64,000 nucleotides of DNA from Arenibacter antarcticus (GCF_041320605.1 NZ_CP166679.1:1674001-1738000); one strand, 5' to 3'; positions 1-8,159 are shown, counted from the stretch's first letter. Notes: generated by a model not told the origin, from the sequence alone. Program-made: numbers and translations.

Positions 1-1977
1 ATAATAGACGATTTTAAATCGGGCGATATGGACAATCATATTAACACTATGATAAGTCATTTCGATTTAAATTTAAGTTTTAACGAGTGCTACGGCTATA
101 CCCGAAGCGAGGTAATCCTTAAAAAAAATCAAGATAAGGACGAGGAAATTATAAGCACCATCATTTCTAAATTTAAGGCGATGGAGGAGCGATTCGATTT
201 TGTTTTGGTAGAGGGCACTAGCTATACTAGGGAAGGAGCGATAATAGAATGGGACATTAATGTTCTTATCGCTAAAAATCTTGGAATTCCGGCCATTATT
301 ATCAGTAGTGGGGTCGGAAAAACTTTGGAAGAGTTTGTAGGTACTATGCATATGGCCTATCATTCTTTTAAGGATAAGGGGGTAGAGGTGCTTTCCATTA
401 TCGCAAACAAAGTGCAGCCAGAGAATGTTGACTTGGCCATTAACGGATTAAAAAGAGACCTTCCGTCCCATGTGCTAATCCATGCTATTCCCTTAAACCC
501 TATTTTGGCAAATCCCTCTATAAAAGAAATAGTGGAAACCTTGGATGGCAAGATATTGTTTGGCGAAAACTTCATCAATAATCAAGCAGGCGCTTTTAGC
601 GTAGGGGCCATGCAATTACGGAACTACCTAACTTTTTTAAAAGAAGATAGTTTGGTGATTACCCCGGGAGATAGAGCAGATATCATTTTGGGGGCTTTAC
701 AGGCCAATGTATCGGCCAACTACCCTTCCATTTCCGGGATTGTACTTACCGGGGGTGTAATTCCTGAAGATTCTATTATTAAACTGATAGAAGGCCTTAC
801 AGATGTGGTTCCCATTATCTCCGTTAAGGGAGGTACTTTTACGATTACCAATCAGATCGGGGCTATAAAATCCCAGATTTACGCTGAAAACAAGCAAAAA
901 ATAACGACTTCTATCCAGGATTTCGAAAAATATGTGAATGTAGAAACCTTGGCCGAGCGATTGATCACTTTCCAAGCCAACGGGATTACTCCAAGAATGT
1001 TTCAGCACCAGTTGTTGAAAAAAGCGCAGTTGGAAAAGAAACATATAGTATTACCTGAAGGTACCGATGAACGTATCCTGCGGGCTGCGAGCAAATTGTT
1101 GGCTACCAATGCGGTACAGATTACTATTTTGGGGAATCTAGAACAAATTCAAGATAAAATTTTAAAATTAGATATCGACCTAGATTTGGAAAAATTGGCG
1201 GTTATAGATCCTAAATTTTCCCCCATGTTCGAGGATTATGCAGAGACCTTGTACGAATTGCGAAAACATAAAAATGTAAATCTTGCCATGGCAAGGGATT
1301 TTATGGAGGATGTGTCCTATTTTGGCACCATGATGGTCCATAAGGGCGATGCGGACGGGATGGTTTCCGGAGCAGTTCATACCACCCAGCACACCATTTT
1401 ACCGGCACTACAGTTTATTAAGACCGCTCCTGGTGTTTCTGTGGTTTCTTCCATATTCTTTATGTGCTTGGAGGATAGGGTGACTATTTTCGGCGATTGT
1501 GCTATTAACCCCAACCCTACTGCAGAACAATTGGCAGAAATCGCCATTTCTTCCGCTAGCAGTAGTCTCTCTTTTGGGATAGAACCCAGGATTGCCATGC
1601 TTTCCTATTCTTCGGGAAGCTCTGGTCAGGGCGAGGATGTAGTCAGGGTAAGGGAAGCTACGGAAATTGTAAAACGACTTAGGCCCGACCTAATGGTGGA
1701 GGGGCCAATACAATACGATGCCGCGGTGGATATTGAAGTGGCTAAAAGTAAATTGCCAGACTCCCAAGTAGCCGGAAAGGCAAGTGTCTTTATTTTCCCC
1801 GACCTTAATACCGGGAACAATACCTATAAGGCCGTACAGCGGGAAACGGGTGCGTTGGCCATTGGACCTATGTTACAGGGACTTAATAAACCAGTGAACG
1901 ACCTTAGTAGGGGCTGTACCGTAAACGATATTTTTAATACGGTCATTATTACTGCCATACAGGCCCAAGGATTATAA
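1..1977 (+). CDS. pta: Phosphate acetyltransferase, 5' end outside window
   Basis: Interconverts acetyl-CoA and acetyl phosphate in the cytoplasm, first half of the Pta-AckA route. The frame is open through base 1 (nine in-frame codons precede the first ATG at 28), and long-form Pta proteins carry roughly 40 more residues, so the true start lies upstream of the window. This is the long form: an N-terminal P-loop/BioD-like region (about visible residues 1-200), a DRTGG-type domain (about 205-320, with GDRADI) and the catalytic PTA domain from about 335 to the end, with SYSSGSSGQGEDV, EGPIQYDAAVD and LNTGNNTYK. ackA follows 64 bp downstream on the same strand, so the two are very likely co-transcribed. 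Confidence 0.96.
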   Translation: MIDDFKSGDMDNHINTMISHFDLNLSFNECYGYTRSEVILKKNQDKDEEIISTIISKFKAMEERFDFVLVEGTSYTREGAIIEWDINVLIAKNLGIPAIIISSGVGKTLEEFVGTMHMAYHSFKDKGVEVLSIIANKVQPENVDLAINGLKRDLPSHVLIHAIPLNPILANPSIKEIVETLDGKILFGENFINNQAGAFSVGAMQLRNYLTFLKEDSLVITPGDRADIILGALQANVSANYPSISGIVLTGGVIPEDSIIKLIEGLTDVVPIISVKGGTFTITNQIGAIKSQIYAENKQKITTSIQDFEKYVNVETLAERLITFQANGITPRMFQHQLLKKAQLEKKHIVLPEGTDERILRAASKLLATNAVQITILGNLEQIQDKILKLDIDLDLEKLAVIDPKFSPMFEDYAETLYELRKHKNVNLAMARDFMEDVSYFGTMMVHKGDADGMVSGAVHTTQHTILPALQFIKTAPGVSVVSSIFFMCLEDRVTIFGDCAINPNPTAEQLAEIAISSASSSLSFGIEPRIAMLSYSSGSSGQGEDVVRVREATEIVKRLRPDLMVEGPIQYDAAVDIEVAKSKLPDSQVAGKASVFIFPDLNTGNNTYKAVQRETGALAIGPMLQGLNKPVNDLSRGCTVNDIFNTVIITAIQAQGL

Positions 1978-2041
1978 TAGGGGTTAAATGAGGCTTGCCA
2001 ACCTAGAAATTACAAATAGAATTAAAGTAATACACATATAA

Positions 2042-3244
2042 ATGAAAGTACTGATCATTAACTCTGGAAGCTCCTCTATAAAATACCAATTAATGCTTAT
2101 GCCCACTGCACAGGTTATCTGTCAGGGCATTGTAGAGCGGATCGGGTCGCAGGAAGCCGTTTTTGTTTATAAAACGGACAATGACGAGATAACTAAAATA
2201 ATGCCAGTGATGAATCACAAGGAGGGACTGGAAAAAATTGCTAAGCTACTTGTAGATCCTAAAATTGGGGTAATAAAAAATGCAGGGGAAATAGATGCGG
2301 TAGGCCATAGGGTAGTCCATGGCGGAAATAGCTTTTCTAAACCCACAATTATCAATCAAACGGTTAAAGATAAGATCAAGGAACTCGCTGCCCTAGCCCC
2401 ATTGCACAATCCACACAATCTAGAAGGGATTGTCTTGGCAGAGAAATTTTTTAAGAATGCCAAGCAAATTGTAGTATTTGACACCTCCTTTCACCATACC
2501 ATCCCCACCAAGGCTAGTAAGTATGCCATACCCAACAAATTTTTTGATGAACATGGAATTCAGGTGTACGGATTTCATGGTATCAGTCATAAATATGTTT
2601 CGGAAAAGGCCATTGCCTACCTCCATAAGAAAGAATCGAAAATTATCAGTATTCATTTGGGCAATGGATGCAGTATGACCGCTGTCCATAACGGGAAAAG
2701 TGTAGATCACAGTTTGGGTTTTACACCTTCTAATGGGCTAATTATGGGGACCCGAAGTGGCGATGTGGACCATGCTATTATTTTTTATCTGGTAGACACT
2801 CTAGGGTATAAACTGGATGAGGTGAAAACCCTGCTTACCAGAGAAAGTGGGATGATGGGACTAACCGGGTATGGAGATCTTAGAGATATACAGGAAGAAG
2901 CGGAAAAAGGAGATAAAAATTGTTTGTTGGCCCTGGAAATGAATGCCTATCGCATCAAAAAATATATAGGAGCGTATGCTGCTGCAATGAACGGGCTGGA
3001 TGCTGTATTGTTTACTGCCGGGATAGGTGAAAATTCTAACAAATTGAGAGACCTGGTTTGCACGAATATGGAATTTCTTGGGCTGGAACTAGATGCTGAG
3101 CTAAATGACCTCCGCAACCCAGAAATCAGAGAGATAAATACCCCTACTTCCCCAGTCAAGATTCTAGTAGTGCCCACCAATGAAGAATTGGAAATAGCCA
3201 AGGAAGCCTATAAAATATTGACTTTTTCCCTTAAGGAACACTAG
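2042..3244 (+). CDS. ackA: Acetate kinase
   Basis: Transfers phosphate between acetyl phosphate and ADP, giving acetate and ATP; partner of Pta. The 400-residue length is normal for the family. The ASKHA-fold signatures are all visible: INSGSSSIKY at the N terminus, HRVVHGG near residue 100, FDTSFHHTIP and GFHGISHKYVS near 165-190, the phosphate loop HLGNGCS near 210, and FTAGIGENS near 325. The ATG at 2042 is the first in frame and gives the canonical MKVLIINSGSSS start. Nothing is truncated. Downstream the DNA changes character into the repeat-bounded island, so ackA marks the left core boundary. Confidence 0.97.
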   Translation: MKVLIINSGSSSIKYQLMLMPTAQVICQGIVERIGSQEAVFVYKTDNDEITKIMPVMNHKEGLEKIAKLLVDPKIGVIKNAGEIDAVGHRVVHGGNSFSKPTIINQTVKDKIKELAALAPLHNPHNLEGIVLAEKFFKNAKQIVVFDTSFHHTIPTKASKYAIPNKFFDEHGIQVYGFHGISHKYVSEKAIAYLHKKESKIISIHLGNGCSMTAVHNGKSVDHSLGFTPSNGLIMGTRSGDVDHAIIFYLVDTLGYKLDEVKTLLTRESGMMGLTGYGDLRDIQEEAEKGDKNCLLALEMNAYRIKKYIGAYAAAMNGLDAVLFTAGIGENSNKLRDLVCTNMEFLGLELDAELNDLRNPEIREINTPTSPVKILVVPTNEELEIAKEAYKILTFSLKEH

Positions 3245-3327
3245 CAACCTCTTTCGGAAAGCACCTTCTATAATGTGATTAATTACAATGCTAGGGGGCA
3301 TGTATTGGCATATTAAATGCATTTCCT

Positions 3328-3578
3328 CGGCTTTTAAGCCGGTTATGCAAGGGGCCTTATCGTAAAGGGTGTCATCCGCATTCTGAAAGCCATAAACTTA
3401 AATGGCTTTCATTCCTTATCTTTTTTTTGGTTATTGGCTAATTGGAAAGGGATTTTCATGATTATTATCTTTCTCGGAAATGTGCTCCCTTTTTTGAAGA
3501 GTGCTCATTTTCAGATTTTTGGACAATATTTAATGTAAGTAAAAGCTTATATTCGTGTCTGTCAAAATAGAAATATAG
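3328..3578 (+). repeat. Left repeat, copy 1, of the accessory island
   Basis: This copy matches 6167-6382 at roughly nine bases in ten by eye. Both start with a CGGCTTTTAAGCCG-type hairpin followed by GGTTATGCA and GGGGCCTTATCGTAAA, and both end with GCTTATATTCGTGTCTG and AAATATAG. Copy 1 carries about 34 extra bases after TATCGTAAA. Indels between the copies break every frame, so I read it as non-coding. Bases 3245-3327 between ackA and the repeat hold nothing I recognise. The repeat ends just ahead of the abortive-infection gene, so it may carry that gene's promoter, but I see no full consensus. Confidence 0.8.
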
Positions 3579-3621
3579 GTATTGGTACTTATGTTTATGT
3601 TGTGCATAATTTAAAAAAAGA

Positions 3622-4455
3622 ATGGCAGAACTAAGTTTTCAAGACAAAAGATATTTAGAAAGGATGTTTGAAATGGAAGGTGGATATGTCTTGGACTTTA
3701 GCAATCGTACTTTTCATAATTTCATTTATGATTCTATTAAGTTTAATATCGAAGAAGAAAAGTACTATGCCAACGGAGAATCAAAAGCGAGAAGATTGAG
3801 AGTATTCTGGGATACAGAATCAAACTATAATGTTGGACTACTTATTGAGAAATTATTGGAATATTGGCTCATACAGGTTAATATGGGTGAGCGCAAAATA
3901 GATGACCATTTAGAAAGATTTCATAAAGAGTGTGAAAAGATATCTGAAAGGCTAAAATCTGACACGATTGTTAGTGAAATCGAAGTGATTAAGGAAGTTG
4001 AAGATGATAGAGATTTTAGCTTGCTTGCTAAATCTATTCGTGAAAGCATTAATAAAAATGAACCAGAAGTTGCCTTAGATAGATTACATACTTATGTGAT
4101 GAAGTTTATTAGACAGCTTTGTGAAAATCACCAGATTGAGGTTAATAAAGATGAATCATTAAATTCAATATTTGGTAAATACGTTAAATTTATTGTGGCT
4201 AACGACAAAATTGAATCTGTAATGACTGAGCGAATTTTAAAATATTCCATTCACGTTATTGAGGCTTTCAACGATATAAGAAACAATAGAAGTTTTGCAC
4301 ACGATAATGCCATTTTAAATTACCCCGAAAGTGTTCTAATTTTCAACAATGTAACAAACTCGATAAAATTTATCGAATCAATTGAGAAAACAATTGAAAT
4401 AGAAAACACAAAAGAAGAAACGGAATCGGCAGATTGGGAAGATTTGCCATTTTAA
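3622..4455 (+). CDS. Abortive-infection family protein (HEPN-like C-terminal domain)
   Basis: The protein has 277 residues. The N-terminal ~85 residues (GGYVLDFSNRTFHNF, then KARRLRVFW and NYNVGLLIEKLLEY) resemble the domain found with abortive-infection C-terminal (Abi_C, PF14355-type) proteins. Residues about 155-255 resemble Abi_C, with DIRNNRSFAHDN, a HEPN-like R...H motif expected of an RNase. The role is inferred: phage or stress-triggered RNA cleavage or dormancy. It is the first cargo gene of the island, A+T rich, with a 10-bp inverted repeat (GTTGTGCATA) on either side at 3599-3608 and 4725-4734. ATG 3622 is preceded by an A-rich stretch, normal for Bacteroidota. Family assignment is fairly sure; biochemical role is not. 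Confidence 0.75.
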   Translation: MAELSFQDKRYLERMFEMEGGYVLDFSNRTFHNFIYDSIKFNIEEEKYYANGESKARRLRVFWDTESNYNVGLLIEKLLEYWLIQVNMGERKIDDHLERFHKECEKISERLKSDTIVSEIEVIKEVEDDRDFSLLAKSIRESINKNEPEVALDRLHTYVMKFIRQLCENHQIEVNKDESLNSIFGKYVKFIVANDKIESVMTERILKYSIHVIEAFNDIRNNRSFAHDNAILNYPESVLIFNNVTNSIKFIESIEKTIEIENTKEETESADWEDLPF

Positions 4456-4687
4456 ACAGATCAAAGAGCCTATGTAATAGAGTAGAATTAGTAACCAGTT
4501 ATCTATTTGACCTCAGTCAACTTCTGTTCTTCGCGTTAGCAATAATGTTTATTGAATTGATGAAATCTGTAATTATGGAAAATTGAAAATGATTATTCGT
4601 GAAGCGACCCTCGTGTGAAGAATGGAGCCTTTGCTTTGGAATATTAGTAGCTGATGAAACCTAGACTTTTTTAGGACAGAGGGTTTT

Positions 4688-4715
4688 GGGGGTACGAGTC
4701 CCCCGCTTCATACCA
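4688..4715 (+). other. tRNA 3'-end-like element (T arm, acceptor, CCA)
   Basis: The order is GGGGG stem, seven-base TACGAGT loop, CCCCC stem, seven-base GCTTCAT, then A and CCA: exactly the geometry of a tRNA T arm, acceptor strand and CCA end. A partial 5' acceptor match (ATGAAAC, six of seven pairs) lies at 4654-4660, but only 27 bases separate it from the T stem, so D and anticodon arms cannot both be present. It may be a degraded tRNA or an attachment-site scar. It is not a functional tRNA as written. Confidence 0.35.
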
Positions 4716-4791
4716 CTTAAAGACTATGCACAACAAAACGTAATACGGACTTTAGGACTAAATAAAAAGGTCTGAGTATATTTATAAAGTC

Positions 4792-4816
4792 GCCAAATCT
4801 TTTGGATTTGGCTTTT
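4792..4816 (+). terminator. Hairpin with short T run
   Basis: GCCAAATC (4792-4799) pairs with GATTTGGC (4805-4812) and is followed by TTTT. It could end transcription from the abi gene, 340 bp upstream, or it may be part of a dispersed cassette-boundary element. The T run is short, so termination is uncertain. Confidence 0.35.
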
Positions 4817-4854
4817 AAAATGAAAAAAATAAAAACAAAATGCTCTGGCTAACA

Positions 4855-4888
4855 GGCCAGACGGAAACGAAAAGTTTCCTTGTCTGCC
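4855..4888. other. Long hairpin at cassette boundary
   Basis: CAGAC-GGAAAC pairs with GTTTCC-TT-GTCTG around a GAAAA loop, with GG/CC outside after a one-base bulge. It lies 36 bp beyond the PIN stop codon on that gene's downstream side. No clean U run follows immediately on either strand, so a simple terminator is not the best reading. The imperfect stem with bulges next to GCTAAC and CCTAACCGTTG is reminiscent of recombination-site folds. Confidence 0.45.
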
Positions 4889-4923
4889 TACTTGCCATGG
4901 CCTAACCGTTGTCATTAATTTAC

Positions 4924-5487
4924 TTAAAGTTGGGAATGCAAGAAGTCTGCTGTTTCTTTTAATCCTCTATTTCTGAGTATATCTAAGACTTCAAACTCAT
5001 CTAAATCAGGATTCCGTCGATATAACACCATTTCTTTAAACGCTTTTATAGCTTCTTCAGGATTTAAGTCAATTATGTCAGTTAAGAAGTCATCTGCGGT
5101 CTTAGCTGAAAGTCCAAAAGATGATAAATACTCTTTCGGAAAATCTTTAATATTATTTGTGACAATTACGTTAGCATTTGTCTTAATTGCTGCTGCCAGC
5201 ACATGACAATCATTTGGGTCAGGTAATTCCAAACCAGAAATCAACCCTGAATAATTAGGTACAAAAGCATCTGGAAATGCCAAATTTGCTCTTGTCATAC
5301 GTTTTGAAATTTCTTCTTCTGAAACTCCTTTTCTTTTCATTACATCGGCCCATTCATCAAATATATGTTCACTCCATTTAGGCGTATATAAATCATAGTG
5401 AGCAAACCAAAAAAGTAAATCCCTTATTTCAATCGGATAAATAACATTTGTATCTAAAACACAAATAAAGCGAACACTATGTATCAT
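4924..5487 (-). CDS. PIN-domain toxin-like RNase
   Basis: The 187-residue protein has a PIN-domain layout. The first acidic motif is in CVLDTNVIYP (about residue 13), the middle region has FDEWADVM, LELPDPNDCHVLAAAI (about 93-108) supplies the central acidic residues, and ANVIVTNNIKDFP follows. PIN proteins of this kind are metal-dependent ribonucleases, usually toxins. The start overlaps the 3' end of the upstream HTH gene by 11 bp, so translation is probably coupled as in toxin-antitoxin pairs. The pair sits within the repeat-bounded island, on the opposite strand to the other cargo. Target RNA unknown. Confidence 0.8.
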   Translation of the reverse strand: MIHSVRFICVLDTNVIYPIEIRDLLFWFAHYDLYTPKWSEHIFDEWADVMKRKGVSEEEISKRMTRANLAFPDAFVPNYSGLISGLELPDPNDCHVLAAAIKTNANVIVTNNIKDFPKEYLSSFGLSAKTADDFLTDIIDLNPEEAIKAFKEMVLYRRNPDLDEFEVLDILRNRGLKETADFLHSQL

Positions 5488-5932
5488 ATAATCCGATTTC
5501 TTCGTCAGATTGCATAATTTCTATAATATGCTTTTTCTGAGCTTCTTTCATTTTCCTTTTATAATTCATTACATCCTCAAACTTCACTCTACGGTGTTTT
5601 CCAACCTTTGTAAAATCTATTTCTCCTTCCTCTAGTAGCTTAACAAAATGAGGTCTGGAACAACCTAAAATTTCAGCTGCCTTTTGAGTTGTAACTTCTG
5701 TAGCTATGGGAACCAAAGAAAATGGTTTCCCTTTACTCATCGCTTCTAGAATCTCCCCTAAAAGTTTCAATGCGCTTATTGGAATTTTAATTCTCTCCTG
5801 GGTCTCATCTATCTCAATTTCTGGATTATTGGACTTTAATTCCTTAATTATGGAAGAAAGAGCATCATAAGATTGAATTGCAACCTTTTGCTCCTCTTTT
5901 GAGGCTTTATTAACGTTATTGTAAGTTTCCAT
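5477..5932 (-). CDS. Excisionase-type HTH antitoxin
   Basis: The 151-residue protein has a MerR/excisionase-like helix-turn-helix at about residues 78-130 (EVTTQKAAEILGCSRPHFV, then KVGKHRRVKFEDV). The N-terminal half is charged and probably helical. It is the first gene of a two-gene operon with the PIN toxin, which it overlaps by 11 bp; by position and domain it is the antitoxin and autorepressor. A tandem 9-mer (AAACGAAAT AAACGAAAC, 5964-5981) lies 32 bp upstream of the start and is a likely operator. Sure of the DNA-binding domain; antitoxin role is inferred from context. Confidence 0.8.
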   Translation of the reverse strand: METYNNVNKASKEEQKVAIQSYDALSSIIKELKSNNPEIEIDETQERIKIPISALKLLGEILEAMSKGKPFSLVPIATEVTTQKAAEILGCSRPHFVKLLEEGEIDFTKVGKHRRVKFEDVMNYKRKMKEAQKKHIIEIMQSDEEIGLYDT

Positions 5933-5963
5933 TTGGTTTATTAGTTTTCTACTTTACAATATT

Positions 5964-5981
5964 AAACGAAATAAACGAAAC
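5964..5981. promoter_or_regulatory. Tandem 9-mer, likely antitoxin operator
   Basis: AAACGAAAT is followed directly by AAACGAAAC, upstream of the HTH antitoxin start at 5932. Two direct half-sites one helical turn apart, next to the start of an autoregulated toxin-antitoxin operon, suggest a binding site for the antitoxin. No experimental or alignment support. Confidence 0.4.
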
Positions 5982-6009
5982 AAGCTTACATTCAAAATGT
6001 TAAATTTTA

Positions 6010-6168
6010 AAAACTAATGCCAATAACTAAGAAGCATTCGGTTGGCCGATACTGCCTTTTCAGTAGGTATTAGAGAAAGCCCAACAAGAGCTTTCCGAGT
6101 CTTCGGAATTGACTAAACCAACTCTAGCTTTCCTCTGGGAGGTATTGCTTTTCTAAGGCATTGCCACG
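6010..6168 (+). repeat. Right repeat, copy 1 (159 bp, multi-hairpin)
   Basis: This copy aligns end to end with 8536-8694, the same 159-bp length with no visible gap and only a dozen or so mismatches. It runs from AAAACT through CTAAGAAGCATTCGGTTGG to AAGGCATTGCCACG. Internal inverted pairs include ACTG/CAGT, GAAAGC/GCTTTC, CCGA/TCGG and GTTGG/CCAAC, so the transcript would be strongly folded. No reading frame is conserved between the copies. It abuts left repeat copy 2 with a one- or two-base overlap at 6167. Confidence 0.85.
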
Positions 6169-6382
6169 ACTTTTAAGCCGGTTATGCACGGGGCCTTATC
6201 GTAAATGGCTTTCATCCCCTTATCCTTTCTTTTGGTGATTGGCTAATTGGATATGGATTTTCATGGTTATTATCTTTCTCGGAAATGTGCTCCCTTTTTT
6301 GGGGATGCTCATTTTCAGCTTTTTGGACAATATTTAATGTAACTAAAAGCTTATATTCGTGTCTGGCATAATAGAAATATAG
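6167..6382 (+). repeat. Left repeat, copy 2
   Basis: This is the second copy of the 3328-3578 element, without the 34-base insertion. It has CGACTTTTAAGCCGG, TTATGCACGGGGCCTTATCG, then TTTCTCGGAAATGTGCTCCC and GCTTATATTCGTGTCTG. It joins right repeat copy 1 directly on its left and is followed by the second cargo set on its right. TATATTCG at 6352-6359 resembles the Bacteroidota -7 box (TAnnTTTG) with one mismatch, but no TTG stands at the right distance. Confidence 0.8.
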
Positions 6383-6427
6383 TAACAAGTTACCATACAC
6401 GTACTTTGGCCACAAGCAGATAAAATA

Positions 6428-7552
6428 ATGCGAATAGCTTTAACTATATTGATTGGAATACACGGAATTATCCATTTATTCGGATTTTTCAAAGCATTCG
6501 GCATATCTGAATTTAACGCGATTTCCCAACCGATTTCCAAAACTTACGGAATATTTTGGTTCTTGGCATTTCTACTTTTTGCTATTACAATCATTTTAAT
6601 ACTTATTCATTCGGACTATTGGTGGTTCAGTGGTTTTTTGGCTGTGATTATTTCACAGGTGTTGATTTTTAATTATTGGTCTGACTCAAAATTTGGTACA
6701 GTAGCAAACATAATTATTCTATTGGCGTCCATTATTGGATATTCAAGTTTCAACTTTAAGCATAAAATCAAAGGAGAAAGAATAAGTCTGTTTGAAAATT
6801 CGCATCTCAAAAACCAAGAGATTGTTACCGAAAAAGCATTGCTTGATTTACCACCAGTTGTTAAAAAATGGTTGGCTAATAGCGGAATAATTGGTGAGAA
6901 TTTGATTTCTAATGTGCATTTAGTTCAAGAACTACAGCTTAAATTGAAACCCGAACAAGCAAGTTGGAACAATGGTACGGCAGAACAATATTTTACTATT
7001 CAACCGCCAGCGTTCAATTGGAATATTAATACTGAAATGAATTCAATATTGAGTGTAGTAGGTAGAGACAAATTTGAAGATGGCAAAGGTGAAATGATAA
7101 TTAAACTTCTTTCACTTATTCCAGTTGCGAATGCAAAAAATGACGAAAAGGTAAATCAGGCAACTTTGCAACGATATTTGGCTGAAATCGTGTGGTTTCC
7201 TTCTGCATCTTTGAGTCAATACATAGAATGGGAGACTATAGACGACTATTCTGCCAGAGCAATAATGGAATATAAAGGAACTAAAGGTTCAGGCGATTTT
7301 CATTTTGATAAAGACGGGAATTTTGAAAAATTCGTAGCAATGCGTTATAAAGATTCAAATGCAATAAAACCTACTGAATGGACTGTGATTGCAACAAGAA
7401 CAGAAGAACGAAATGGAATAAAAATACCTATTGAGTGCGAAGCAAGTTGGGAATTGGAGAATGGTAAGTGGACTTGGTTAAAATTAAAAATAACAGACAT
7501 TCAATACAACGTAAAAGTAATGCCAGTGGCGAACACTATATATAAAAAATAG
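6428..7552 (+). CDS. Membrane protein with DUF6544/DUF6920-like domain
   Basis: The 374-residue protein has four hydrophobic segments in the first ~120 residues (IALTILIGIHGIIHLFGF, then FWFLAFLLFAITIILILI, a third and a fourth), followed by a soluble domain. LPPVVKKWLANSGIIG starts the soluble part, with W-rich motifs FNWNINTEM, EIVWFPSA and EASWELENGKWTWLKL. The pattern matches a family of bacterial proteins of unknown function (DUF6544/DUF6920 type) by memory, not by search. It is the first cargo gene of module 2, on the plus strand. Start ATG 6428. Function unknown; a bilayer-associated lipid- or ligand-binding role would be a guess. Confidence 0.6.
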   Translation: MRIALTILIGIHGIIHLFGFFKAFGISEFNAISQPISKTYGIFWFLAFLLFAITIILILIHSDYWWFSGFLAVIISQVLIFNYWSDSKFGTVANIIILLASIIGYSSFNFKHKIKGERISLFENSHLKNQEIVTEKALLDLPPVVKKWLANSGIIGENLISNVHLVQELQLKLKPEQASWNNGTAEQYFTIQPPAFNWNINTEMNSILSVVGRDKFEDGKGEMIIKLLSLIPVANAKNDEKVNQATLQRYLAEIVWFPSASLSQYIEWETIDDYSARAIMEYKGTKGSGDFHFDKDGNFEKFVAMRYKDSNAIKPTEWTVIATRTEERNGIKIPIECEASWELENGKWTWLKLKITDIQYNVKVMPVANTIYKK

Positions 7553-7699
7553 GTAAAAAAGTAATGAAATCAAGGGTTTTAGCTCGTATCAAACTTGGTG
7601 CTTAACCGAAAGTTTCGTGCTTTAAAATCGTCTACTTTTCATATACTAACAGGTAGCACCAATTCGGATAGATCAATTAAATGACAATTGGAACTCAAT

Positions 7700-8140
7700 A
7701 TGAGACTTGAATCAAATGCAGCTATACAAATTCAAAAACCAATAGAAGACGTTTTTGAAGGGATTGTAAATCCAGAGAAAATGACCAAGTATTTTATTTC
7801 TGAAAGTAGCGGGCGACTTGAATCAGGAAAAGAAGTGATTTGGAAATTTCCTGAATTTGAAGATAAGTTCCCTGTTAAAGAAATTAAAATTGAAAATAAT
7901 AGCTCAATTTCCTTTGTTTGGGACCTAGAAACTGTTGTGATAATCACATTAGAAAAATTGCCAGATGATAGTACCATAGTAAGAGTAAATGAAAATGGAA
8001 AAGAACTTAATGAAGATAATCTGAGTTGGGCTTTAGAAAATTCGGGGGGATGGGCAAATTTCCTCGCCTGTATGAAAGCCTATTTGGAATACGGTATCCA
8101 ACTCAGAAAAGGTGCATTTGAATTTATGAGAAAGAGATAA
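7700..8140 (+). CDS. SRPBCC / AHSA1-type protein
   Basis: The protein has about 146 residues. The START/Bet v1-like fold pattern is clear: an opening strand ESNAAIQIQKPIEDVFEGI, NPEKMTKYF, then GKEVIWKFPEF and a C-terminal helix GGWANFLACMKAYLEYGI typical of AHSA1/CalC proteins. These bind hydrophobic ligands or act as chaperone activators; substrate not predictable. A TTG at 7688 would add four residues, but ATG 7700 is the better start. The gap 7553-7699 ahead of it holds a CGAAAGTTTCG hairpin and no gene, and may be another cassette boundary. DUF2200 gene follows after 19 bp. Confidence 0.8.
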   Translation: MRLESNAAIQIQKPIEDVFEGIVNPEKMTKYFISESSGRLESGKEVIWKFPEFEDKFPVKEIKIENNSSISFVWDLETVVIITLEKLPDDSTIVRVNENGKELNEDNLSWALENSGGWANFLACMKAYLEYGIQLRKGAFEFMRKR

Positions 8141-8159
8141 ACAATAAAATGGTATCAAA

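Larger units (their letters stand above)
4456..4923. other. Gene-free stretch between convergent abi and PIN genes
   Basis: There is no gene here; the short minus-strand frame at 4724-4915 has no recognisable product. The stretch holds a tRNA-3'-end-like element (4688-4715), the right arm of an inverted repeat (4725-4734), a hairpin followed by four T (4792-4816) and a larger hairpin (4855-4888). It ends in GGCCTAACCGTTGTCATTA right at the 3' end of the PIN gene. The GCACAAC (4728-4734) and GTTGTC (4908-4913) ends loosely mirror each other, like a recombination-site element at the edge of a cargo cassette. Confidence 0.6.

Noticed and set aside
6212-6415. 67-residue minus-strand frame in left repeat copy 2
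   Set aside because: The matching frame in copy 1 (3328-3578) is broken by indels, so the repeat is not coding.
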